This document shows, piece by piece, positions 1-5,907 of a stretch of 5,907 nt of DNA. The translations under genes were made by a program, and so were the position numbers. The first letter of the stretch is position 1. The number at the start of each line of letters is the position of its first letter. The notes below the pieces were generated by a model. It made no database searches. It was not told the DNA's origin and saw only the letters and a program-made list of their open reading frames with translations. The stretch is from positions 1 to 5,907 of the forward strand of contig CALPLL020000120.1 in the NCBI GenBank assembly GCA_943324395.2, given 5' to 3'. The stretch is from Rhizobium sp. Q54 (GTDB taxonomy: Bacteria > Bacteroidota > Bacteroidia > Flavobacteriales > Flavobacteriaceae).

Positions 1-1
1 T

Positions 2-451
2 ATTTTATCAGGTAGCGATTTAGCATTAGAAATAAGAAAACTATTTCCACTATGCAAAATCATTATTATTTCCATGCACAAAGAACCACTTTGGGTTAAT
101 CAAATTTATAGCAGTATCCAACCTGAAGGATTCATTTCTAAAAATGATGTCAATTACAAACTCTTCCCCGAAGTGTTTCAAAGTATTGCTAGTGACGAAA
201 TATATTTCAGTCATTCGATCAAACAGGCTCAAAAAGTGATGATTCAAAATAATATCAACTGGGACAATCACGATAGTAAAATTCTTCAGCTGATAGAAAA
301 AGGAATTAAAACCATCAACTTGCCAGAGTTCATTCCACTCTCTTTGAGTGCTATTGAAAAAAGAAAAGCAAACATCAAAAAACAATTAATCATGGAATCT
401 GGTTCCGACAAGGAACTACTTGATGCAGCAAGAAATTTAGGTTTCTTATAA
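2..451 (+). CDS. NarL/FixJ-type response regulator, 5' truncated
   Basis: This is the last 149 codons of a two-component response regulator; the reading frame is open to the window edge. Residues 1-50 are the end of a receiver domain: the LSG turn that follows the phospho-acceptor strand, the strand IIIIS with the Ser switch (residue 24, in the Thr/Ser position), and GFISK with the conserved Lys (residue 47). The phospho-accepting Asp lies just upstream of the window. Residues 86-149 are a LuxR-type helix-turn-helix: KILQLIEKG, then a recognition helix around LSLSAIEKRKANIKKQL, ending in LLDAARNLGFL. The family is phosphorylated by a sensor kinase and binds DNA as a dimer. The ATG at base 74 is internal (it follows the switch Ser) and is not a start. 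The helix-turn-helix is somewhat divergent: INLPEF replaces the usual KEIAEKL-like segment. The cognate kinase is not visible. A terminator follows 115 bases after the stop, so this is a separate unit from the downstream operon. The family call is firm; the target genes are unknown. Confidence 0.9.
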   Translation: MLSGSDLALEIRKLFPLCKIIIISMHKEPLWVNQIYSSIQPEGFISKNDVNYKLFPEVFQSIASDEIYFSHSIKQAQKVMIQNNINWDNHDSKILQLIEKGIKTINLPEFIPLSLSAIEKRKANIKKQLIMESGSDKELLDAARNLGFL

Positions 452-460
452 TTTTAATTT

Positions 461-503
461 CCAACGCTACCGCTCGATTCCTTTCGCGTGAAACCCTCAT
501 CGG
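461..503. other. GC-rich intergenic patch
   Basis: About 25 of 43 bases are G or C, against roughly 25-40% in the surrounding sequence. It lies between the response regulator stop and the terminator. No open reading frame, tRNA fold or strong hairpin is apparent; only a weak CGAT/ATCG pairing around TTTCGCGTGAAA was seen. It could be a fragment of a dispersed repeat, a remnant of a lost gene, or the structured 3' untranslated part of the upstream transcript. The composition is observed; any role is unknown. Confidence 0.35.
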
Positions 504-565
504 AAAATATATTGTTAGAAATACTAAAACTAGTCCCTATAATATAATGTTAGAGTATACCCTTT

Positions 566-599
566 AAAACCCAACTAAATGTTGGGTTTTTTATTTTTT
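566..599 (+). terminator. Intrinsic terminator after the response regulator
   Basis: A perfect 10-bp stem (AAAACCCAAC / GTTGGGTTTT, bases 566-575 and 581-590) with a 5-base TAAAT loop is followed by a T-rich tract (TTATTTTTT). The U tract is long only on the + strand, so it most likely ends the response regulator transcript and separates it from the operon that starts near base 700. Confidence 0.9.
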
Positions 600-633
600 A
601 ATGGTTTTCTAGGCCATTGTGTTTCAAAAAACA

Positions 634-660
634 CCGTAAAAAATAGTCCAAAAAACCGTA
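634..660. promoter_or_regulatory. Paired CCGTA direct repeats (possible regulator site)
   Basis: CCGTA occurs at 634-638 and again at 656-660, each preceded by an A-rich run (AAAAAACACCGTA and AAAAAACCGTA). The two copies are 22 bases apart, about two helical turns, and sit just upstream of the proposed promoter. That spacing is typical of direct-repeat operators read by a dimer on one face of the helix. The repeats are observed; a regulatory role is inference, and short repeats arise easily in A-rich sequence. Confidence 0.25.
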
Positions 661-676
661 ATTCCTACTAAAAACA

Positions 677-719
677 TTGTACTAAAATTGCAATAACAAT
701 ATGCAATTAATTAGTACAA
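677..719. promoter_or_regulatory. Long interrupted inverted repeat over the operon start
   Basis: The left arm TTGTACTAAAATTGCA (677-692) pairs with the right arm at 702-719, which reads TGCAATT, two unpaired A bases (709-710), then TTAGTACAA. This gives 16 base pairs with one 2-base bulge and a 9-base loop. The repeat ends two bases before the ATG at 722 and contains the alternative ATG at 701. It could act as a DNA operator, since its centre near 697 is about where transcription would start from the weak -7-like box at 683-690. Alternatively, if transcription starts further upstream, it would be an mRNA hairpin next to the start codon that limits translation. The dyad is directly visible; its function is inferred. 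Confidence 0.6.
683..690 (+). promoter_or_regulatory. Possible Bacteroidota -7 promoter element
   Basis: TAAAATTG matches the Bacteroidota -7 consensus TAnnTTTG at all but one fixed position. Transcription would begin around 695-699, giving a short leader to the ATG at 722 and none to the ATG at 701. No TTTG or TTG -33 element is seen at the usual spacing upstream, so the call is weak. Confidence 0.3.
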
Positions 720-721
720 AT

Positions 722-2305
722 ATGAAAAATACCTTTCCTATCCATAAAATTGGATTACTTTTTCTCTTTTCTGTTTCCTGTATTAACAGTTATTCTCAAG
801 ATATCCTTTGGGAAAAATCTTTTGGAGGCAAACAAGCCGAATACTTATTGGATGCTATCCCCACGCCCGACTACGGTTTTATTCTGGCAGGAAGCAGTTT
901 GTCTGACAAATCTGGCAATAAAGAAGCGGCACGAAAAGGCAATTACGATTACTGCCTTTGGAAAATTCGTGAAAACGGAGAAATCGATTGGCAAAAAAGC
1001 TTTGGCGGATCTAAAAATGATATGCTGATAAGTGCTCAAGCCACCAAAGACGGCGGATATATTTTAGCAGGAACTTCCGATAGCCCCATTAGTTCTGACA
1101 AAACCGAGGCAGACATTGGTCAGCAAGACCTTTGGATTCTTCGCCTCGATGCGGCGGGCAACCTACTTTGGCAAAAAACTATTGGAGGATTGGCCGAAGA
1201 GCAATTGGCGTGTGTTGTCCAAACCAGCGATAACGGATTTGTTATTGGAGCCAGTTCTGCTTCTGATAAGTACTTGGCAAAAAATTCAGAAAGCAATAAA
1301 AATACCATTTACAAAGATGCCGACAGCCGTGGTAATTTGGATTATTGGGTAATTAAACTCGATAAAAGTGGCACTTTAGAATGGCAAAAAACCATGGGAG
1401 GGAATTACCTGGACCAACTTCGAAGTATTGCTCAAACTTCCGACGGTAATTATCTAGTGGGCGGTGTTTCCAACTCGGGATTGGGTTTTGAAAAAAATCA
1501 AAAGAGTGAAGGGGAAAACGACTTTTGGTTGATGAAATTGGACCCAAAAGGAAACCTCATTTGGCAACAAACCTATGGCGGAAAAGGAGACGATCAATTG
1601 TACACCGTTATACAAACCAAAGATAAAAATTATATAATTGCTGGAAATACCAATGGCGCTACACCAAAAGGAAATTCGCCACAAGGATCTGATTTTCTGC
1701 TTTTGAAACTAGATGAAAGCGGCGCGGTACTTTGGGAAAAATTGTATTCCAATGGCACTGATGATGTCTTGACCAATTTGGTTAAAAACAAAGACGAAAC
1801 CCTATTGCTTTGTGGTTACAGCCGAGGCAATTCCAAAAAGAAAACTGAAGGCACTGAGTCGTATAAGGTAATTAAAATCGATAACAACGGCGAGGAACTT
1901 TGGCGTAAAAATGTCGATAAAAAAGGAAAAAATGTACTCAATAAAGCCATAGAAACCCGAGACGGCGGCTATGTTTTGGCGGGAACCAACAGCGACAGCG
2001 TGACTTCTGATTTTTGGGTGGTAAAATTAAAAGACCTTAATAAACCAGAAGTAGTTAAAGCAACTGTCGAGCTATACCCAAACCCAGCCACTAGCTATAC
2101 CAATGTCATTATCGGTTTTGACTATACTTCCGGCACTGCGAGTTTATACGATTTAGCAGGACGACAATTGCAAAGCTTTGCCATCACCAGCCGAACCGTC
2201 CCCGTCGACCTTAGTGGTTTACCCGAAGGGATTTATATCATAAATATAGCCACCAATAATGGAAAAGAAGGAATTAAAGTAATCAAACAAGAAATTAAAA
2301 ATTAA
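722..2305 (+). CDS. Secreted seven-repeat (beta-propeller-like) protein with T9SS type A sorting domain
   Basis: A 527-residue exported protein of unknown specific function. The start at 722 is preferred over the in-frame ATG at 701 because it gives a standard signal peptide (two positive-charge positions, hydrophobic core GLLFLFSVS, likely cleavage SYS|Q after residue 25), and because 701 lies inside a dyad. The mature part has seven repeats with the pattern W-x-K-x-x-GG, then Q-T-x-DGGY-x-L-x-G, then D-x-W-x-x-KLD-x-x-G. The leading Trp residues are near 30, 90, 150, 221, 281, 338 and 394. Seven such units fit a seven-bladed propeller, a fold used for binding or scaffolding; no catalytic motif is seen. 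Residues 449-527 (VELYPNP, then SLYDLAGRQL and LPEGIYIINI) are a type A C-terminal sorting domain, which directs T9SS export across the outer membrane and cell-surface attachment or release. It is the first gene of an operon with two RHS-related genes, which suggests a partner role at the cell surface. Repeats 6 and 7 have lost the GG motif. Confidence 0.9.
   Translation: MKNTFPIHKIGLLFLFSVSCINSYSQDILWEKSFGGKQAEYLLDAIPTPDYGFILAGSSLSDKSGNKEAARKGNYDYCLWKIRENGEIDWQKSFGGSKNDMLISAQATKDGGYILAGTSDSPISSDKTEADIGQQDLWILRLDAAGNLLWQKTIGGLAEEQLACVVQTSDNGFVIGASSASDKYLAKNSESNKNTIYKDADSRGNLDYWVIKLDKSGTLEWQKTMGGNYLDQLRSIAQTSDGNYLVGGVSNSGLGFEKNQKSEGENDFWLMKLDPKGNLIWQQTYGGKGDDQLYTVIQTKDKNYIIAGNTNGATPKGNSPQGSDFLLLKLDESGAVLWEKLYSNGTDDVLTNLVKNKDETLLLCGYSRGNSKKKTEGTESYKVIKIDNNGEELWRKNVDKKGKNVLNKAIETRDGGYVLAGTNSDSVTSDFWVVKLKDLNKPEVVKATVELYPNPATSYTNVIIGFDYTSGTASLYDLAGRQLQSFAITSRTVPVDLSGLPEGIYIINIATNNGKEGIKVIKQEIKN
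806..2029 (+). repeat. Seven tandem protein repeats of about 60 residues
   Basis: Coding-level repeats within the T9SS cargo gene. Successive Trp codons, each at the start of a unit, are 60, 60, 71, 60, 57 and 56 codons apart. Units 1-5 keep the GG-x-x-x-(D/E) segment. Unit 3 carries an extra stretch of about 10 residues rich in Asn, Lys and Ser before its closing D-Y-W strand. The first and last units are not more alike than the others at the protein level, and the DNA is diverged, so this is an old duplication rather than a recent tandem array. Confidence 0.85.
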
Positions 2306-2315
2306 AATCATTGCC

Positions 2316-5300
2316 ATGAAATACAGAAACTTATTAATCATTTTAGTTCTATTTTTTAAAACTATTAGTTATTCACAGAACTCGCACAATACAACGGGTA
2401 ATAATTCATTTCTACCTAATTTAACGCCCCCTTCACCTCAATCCTATCAGTTTACAGAATTCGGAAAAAACTCAATTAATGAGTTTAGTGGAAAAATAAA
2501 TATTAGTATTCCAATTTACAATTATTCTGCAGGAAATTTAAATTTACCAATTAGTTTAAATTATAGTGGAGCAGGTGTTAAAGTAAATGATATTTCATCA
2601 AATACCGGAATTAATTGGACTTTAACCACTGGAGGTGTAATTAATAGAATTGTTAATGATGGACCAGATGAGGTATTATTTCCTACCTCTAGAAAATATA
2701 TTAATTATAATAGTTTAATTACCGATGCAAGTGAAAATTGTAGACCTTTTTCTCAGTATTATATAGAACTGGCTAGAAATAATGAAGTTTACGATACTGA
2801 AATTGATATTTGGGCCTTTAATTTTTCTGGCTATTCTGGAAAATTTTATTTAGATGAAGATTTTAATCCTGTTTATATTGAAAATGAGAATGAAATTAAA
2901 ATTGAAATAATAGGAACTGGTACAACTAATGCAGAAAAAATAAGAAATAATAATTCGTTTTTAATCACCACCCCTGACGGGGTTAAGTATTATTTTGGCG
3001 GAAATGCATGCGAAGCAACAAATGTATTTAGTGGGCATAGAGGTATTTCGCAAGTTGCTAATACAAGTTTTTATCTGTATAAAATTCAACATCCAGTAAG
3101 CGGAGAAATTATCTTTGAATATCAAAATGAAAAAACAGCTCTTTTAAATTATGGGAAATCCTATAAATTATCTTCCCAATGTGGTCCAATAACAGCATAT
3201 TCTATTCCTTTTTATCAAGTAATTAACTCAATAAATCAGATTAGCAATCCAATATTTATTAAAAAAATAAAAAACACTTTAACATCGGAAGAAGTCAATT
3301 TTAATTATGATTTTTATAATAATAATCGTGATTATTTGGCCTCGCTAAAAAACATAGAAATTAAATCAAATAATACCCTTCTAAAGAAAGTTAATTTTAC
3401 TTATTTATTTCCCATGAATATTGAATCAGCATGGCAAACTCCATTTTTGCCCGCATCCCGGTTTTTTCTTCAAAAGTTAGAACTACTAAATGGAGGTTCA
3501 ACAGATTTATCTAAAAATGAGGTCTACAAATTTGATTATGACGATCCATATCACATGCCAAAAAGGTTGTCTCCAAAACAAGATTTATTAGGGTATTTCA
3601 ATAATAAAAACAATGAAACAACCATTCCAAAGCCTGCCTATTTTGGAAATGTAAGTAACACTTCTTTTGGAGATTTAAATCCAGATTTTAATTTTTCTAT
3701 AAAAGGGTCGTTAACAAAAATTACTTATCCTACAGGGGGATTTTCATTATTTGAATACGAACCGATGCCTGCAAAAAAAGAGATCTATAAAACTTATACT
3801 TCTGATTTCGGTGGATTTACTGTTCCTGGTTACAACTCCTACGATGATTATATTGATTTTTTACCCGTATTTAAAACTCAAACAGTTCCAATTACTTTTT
3901 ATTTAGCTTCAGAAAACCCAGAGGTAAACCACTTTTGTCAGGCTAGTTTGAAAGTTACTGATTTAACTGACCTAAATACTACCCCGAGTATTTTTTCAAA
4001 AAGTTTAGGATATAATCCTACGCCAAGAAGTTATGATTTTACTTTTTTACAGGGACACCGCTATAAAATTGAAATTATTCCAAATACCAATCAATACTGC
4101 GATATTGAAGCCAATTTTTCTGTGACATTATTTGATGGCTATAAACCAATTGATGGCTTTGGAGTTAGACTAAAAAGCCAAAGAGATTTTCCTAACAATG
4201 ATGGCTCCTTTTCTAATTATAAAAGGTATTATTATAAAAATAGTAACGCTATAAATGATAATTTATACAACTTAAATCTAATTAGTTTTAATCCCAAATA
4301 CTCTTTAATTCCAAACAGATCCGATGCTTGTTTTGAAGGTTATGGCATTGATATTTATTCTGAGGCTGCAGATATTTATGGTAATAGAAATTCCTTTGAA
4401 ACTTTTGATGTGGTCACTACTAGTTTTGGTGGTGATAATTTTGAAAATGGTGGCTCTGAAAAATATTTTTACAAACAAATCAATGAAAATAATAATAAAA
4501 TAATAGTAACAAATGATGGATGTTGGGCGGCTCCATATGGTGGAATTATGTGTGGTCCTCCTCGAGAAATTAGCACTGGAATTACTATGGTTCGAAATGC
4601 AAGCACCACCAATGAAGTGACTGATTTGAGTAGTTTTAATGGAAAACTGCTTTTAGAAAGAAATTTTATTAAAAAAAATAATGAAATCTTTAAAGACAAA
4701 GAAACTATTTATTCTTACAACTTAGAAAGAAAACATTTAAATAATGCCACAAGTTTTATAGGAAGATCATTATTTGATATTAACACCCCTTTAAACTTTT
4801 GTCCAAACAATCCTAATGTTCCTATTTCTGCATTATCTGATTTTTTTATGGCCTACTATTTTATAGAAACCTTTAGTTATAAATTAAACAGTATTTATAC
4901 AAAAAATTATATTGATCCTGTTCCATTAAATCAAAATGTAGTTTATTTTTCAGGTGCTGAACAAGACTTTACAGAAAATTATGAATTACATGATATTAAT
5001 TTTAAAAAAATCACTTCTACCCAAACCTTTGAATATGGAGCTTTAAAAGGGTTGCCTACTAAGGTTATTACAGATACGAGCAAAGGAGACTTTAATAGCA
5101 CTGTAAATACCTATGTAAATCAAGCAAGTACTTTAACCGGTTTATCTGAACCCCAAACTACTGCATTTAATAATTTATTAGCAAGTAATAGGGTTGCTTC
5201 GCCTATAGAAGTTAAACAATTTCGTAATACTGAAATGTTGTCCAAACAAAGAACAGTTTTCAAACTAGATTCCTACAATCATGTGCTTCCAGAATCAATT

Positions 5301-5690
5301 CAAACTGCAAAAGGTACCAATCCACTTGAAGTTAGAGCTATATTTGAAGAATACGATCAAAGAGGAAACCCAACTTTGGTACTATTAAAGGACGGTACTA
5401 AAACGAAATATTTTTACAATTCTAACAATCAAGTGGTGGCTAAAATCGAGAATTTTACTGGAAACGCCACAAGTATTCCTTCCGACCCTTGCCAAATGAT
5501 TACGAATTTTTCCAACTCATTGGTGACACTTTATACCTACGACACGACTACCCAATTGTTGACACAAATAACCGATACTAATTGTAGGAAAACTACTTAT
5601 GTGTACGATGAATTACTTCGATTGAAGCAAATTATCGATCATGACGGTAATGTAATTAAAGAATTTGACAACAATTACAGACCCAATTAA
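2316..5690 (+). CDS. Exported SpvB-like / YD-repeat (RHS-family) protein
   Basis: A 1124-residue protein with a signal peptide (core LLIILVLFF, likely cleavage SYS|Q after residue 20). Residues 50-120 resemble the SpvB/TcdB N-terminal region: a G-x-I-N-I-S-I-P-I-Y strand, then LPISLNYSGAGVKV, TGINWTLTTGGVINR and DGPDE. Other landmarks common to Bacteroidota RHS-like proteins are TPDGVKYYFGG (around 221), ITYPTGG followed by FEYE (around 471) and GVRLKSQ (616). The C-terminal 110 residues carry YD-type repeats: EEYDQRGNPT, KYFYNSNNQVV, LYTYDTTTQLLTQI, TYVYDELLRLKQIIDHDGNV. The protein ends naturally after them, with no RHS core, toxin tip or T9SS sorting domain. Eleven Cys are spread along it; the pair at 736 and 746 brackets a Gly/Pro/Trp-rich loop. 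It sits 10 bases after the T9SS cargo gene and 10 bases before a DUF6443/RHS gene. By analogy with TcB/TcC it may form part of a YD-repeat shell with the next protein; this is inference. Codons before about base 5250 strongly favour A/T endings, unlike both neighbours. Confidence 0.85.
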   Translation: MKYRNLLIILVLFFKTISYSQNSHNTTGNNSFLPNLTPPSPQSYQFTEFGKNSINEFSGKINISIPIYNYSAGNLNLPISLNYSGAGVKVNDISSNTGINWTLTTGGVINRIVNDGPDEVLFPTSRKYINYNSLITDASENCRPFSQYYIELARNNEVYDTEIDIWAFNFSGYSGKFYLDEDFNPVYIENENEIKIEIIGTGTTNAEKIRNNNSFLITTPDGVKYYFGGNACEATNVFSGHRGISQVANTSFYLYKIQHPVSGEIIFEYQNEKTALLNYGKSYKLSSQCGPITAYSIPFYQVINSINQISNPIFIKKIKNTLTSEEVNFNYDFYNNNRDYLASLKNIEIKSNNTLLKKVNFTYLFPMNIESAWQTPFLPASRFFLQKLELLNGGSTDLSKNEVYKFDYDDPYHMPKRLSPKQDLLGYFNNKNNETTIPKPAYFGNVSNTSFGDLNPDFNFSIKGSLTKITYPTGGFSLFEYEPMPAKKEIYKTYTSDFGGFTVPGYNSYDDYIDFLPVFKTQTVPITFYLASENPEVNHFCQASLKVTDLTDLNTTPSIFSKSLGYNPTPRSYDFTFLQGHRYKIEIIPNTNQYCDIEANFSVTLFDGYKPIDGFGVRLKSQRDFPNNDGSFSNYKRYYYKNSNAINDNLYNLNLISFNPKYSLIPNRSDACFEGYGIDIYSEAADIYGNRNSFETFDVVTTSFGGDNFENGGSEKYFYKQINENNNKIIVTNDGCWAAPYGGIMCGPPREISTGITMVRNASTTNEVTDLSSFNGKLLLERNFIKKNNEIFKDKETIYSYNLERKHLNNATSFIGRSLFDINTPLNFCPNNPNVPISALSDFFMAYYFIETFSYKLNSIYTKNYIDPVPLNQNVVYFSGAEQDFTENYELHDINFKKITSTQTFEYGALKGLPTKVITDTSKGDFNSTVNTYVNQASTLTGLSEPQTTAFNNLLASNRVASPIEVKQFRNTEMLSKQRTVFKLDSYNHVLPESIQTAKGTNPLEVRAIFEEYDQRGNPTLVLLKDGTKTKYFYNSNNQVVAKIENFTGNATSIPSDPCQMITNFSNSLVTLYTYDTTTQLLTQITDTNCRKTTYVYDELLRLKQIIDHDGNVIKEFDNNYRPN

Positions 5691-5700
5691 ATCAAAAGCC

Positions 5701-5907
5701 ATGAAAAAAACAATATTCATTTTGCTTTTGATACCCTTCTGGGCAATAGGGCAAACCACCACGGAAAATTACGTTAAAACTACGACTTACAACGGCGAAG
5801 CAGCTACTTTACCCAAAGAGCAAATCACCTATTTTGATGGGTTGGGCCGACCAATACAGCAAGTGGCTGCGGGGCAATCAGCAACGGGAAAAAACATTGT
5901 GACTCCA
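5701..5907 (+). CDS. DUF6443 domain-containing RHS-type protein, 3' truncated by window
   Basis: The first 69 codons of a gene that continues beyond the window. Residues 1-17 are a signal peptide (MKKTIFILLLIPFWAIG, likely cleavage before Gln18). The mature start, ENY-x-x-TTTY, then QITYFDGLGRPIQQVA and TGKNIVTP, is the characteristic opening of DUF6443, the N-terminal domain of large Bacteroidota RHS-repeat proteins. YFDGLGR is itself a YD-type motif. Members of this group usually continue with many YD repeats, an RHS-associated core domain and a variable C-terminus, which in some is a toxin. None of that can be seen here. It starts 10 bases after the SpvB/YD gene and is surely in the same transcript. 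Its base composition (around 43% GC) matches the first gene of the operon rather than the gene directly before it. Confidence 0.85.
   Translation, partial: MKKTIFILLLIPFWAIGQTTTENYVKTTTYNGEAATLPKEQITYFDGLGRPIQQVAAGQSATGKNIVTP

Noticed and set aside
74..76. ATG as the start of a 125-residue response regulator fragment gene
   Set aside because: Receiver-domain sequence continues in frame upstream to the window edge, and this Met directly follows the conserved Ser switch strand.
50..385. 111-codon open frame on the minus strand
   Set aside because: It lies wholly opposite the response regulator, whose receiver and helix-turn-helix motifs are clear. The minus-strand product has no recognisable domain.
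600..618. Small hairpin AATGG/CCATT after the terminator
   Set aside because: It has only five pairs with a 9-base loop and no U tract; this is expected by chance.
452..721. Possible RNA gene, CRISPR array or insertion sequence in the intergenic region
   Set aside because: No cloverleaf, no regularly spaced longer repeats, no transposase remnant and no terminal inverted repeats with target duplication were found.
770..799. Possible lipoprotein signal (SVSC) in the T9SS cargo protein
   Set aside because: The -3 position is Ser rather than Leu/Val/Ile, and a standard SYS|Q signal peptidase I site follows within six residues. T9SS cargo normally uses that route.
4469..4699. 76-codon minus-strand open frame with hydrophobic stretches
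   Set aside because: It is antisense to the middle of the SpvB/YD gene. The Leu/Phe-rich product is what the reverse of Asn/Lys/Glu-rich AT-rich coding sequence gives.

Overview
The window looks like chromosomal DNA from a Flavobacterium-like member of the Bacteroidota. The evidence is a type IX secretion (T9SS) type A sorting domain, signal peptides cleaved before Gln, start codons preceded by A/T-rich sequence with no Shine-Dalgarno motif, and low GC content (by my hand counts about 25-30% in the AT-rich gene and about 40% in the others). All convincing genes lie on the + strand.

Layout. (1) Bases 2-451: the 3' part of a NarL/FixJ-type response regulator (end of the receiver domain plus a LuxR-type helix-turn-helix), cut by the window edge. 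(2) Bases 452-721: an intergenic region of about 270 bases. It holds a 43-base GC-rich patch, a clear intrinsic terminator (566-599), two direct CCGTA repeats 22 bases apart, and a long interrupted inverted repeat (677-719) that ends two bases before the likely ATG of the next gene. (3) Bases 722-2305: a secreted protein with seven repeats of about 60 residues, probably a seven-bladed beta-propeller, and a C-terminal T9SS sorting domain. (4) Bases 2316-5690: a 1124-residue exported protein with an SpvB-like N-terminal region and C-terminal YD/RHS-type repeats. (5) Bases 5701-5907: the 5' end of a DUF6443/RHS-type gene that runs off the window.

Genes 3 to 5 are separated by exactly 10 bases each and are almost certainly one operon. 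Each starts with a signal peptide followed by Gln. My reading is a surface or secreted RHS-like system in two polypeptides: an SpvB+YD protein followed by a DUF6443/RHS protein, broadly analogous to the TcB/TcC split of insecticidal toxin complexes. A T9SS-delivered propeller protein is made first in the operon. Any variable C-terminal toxin and immunity gene would lie downstream of the window and cannot be seen.

The least expected signals are the dyad over the start region of the operon, and the sharp AT-rich composition of most of the SpvB/YD gene, which returns to the neighbours' composition near its YD-repeat end.
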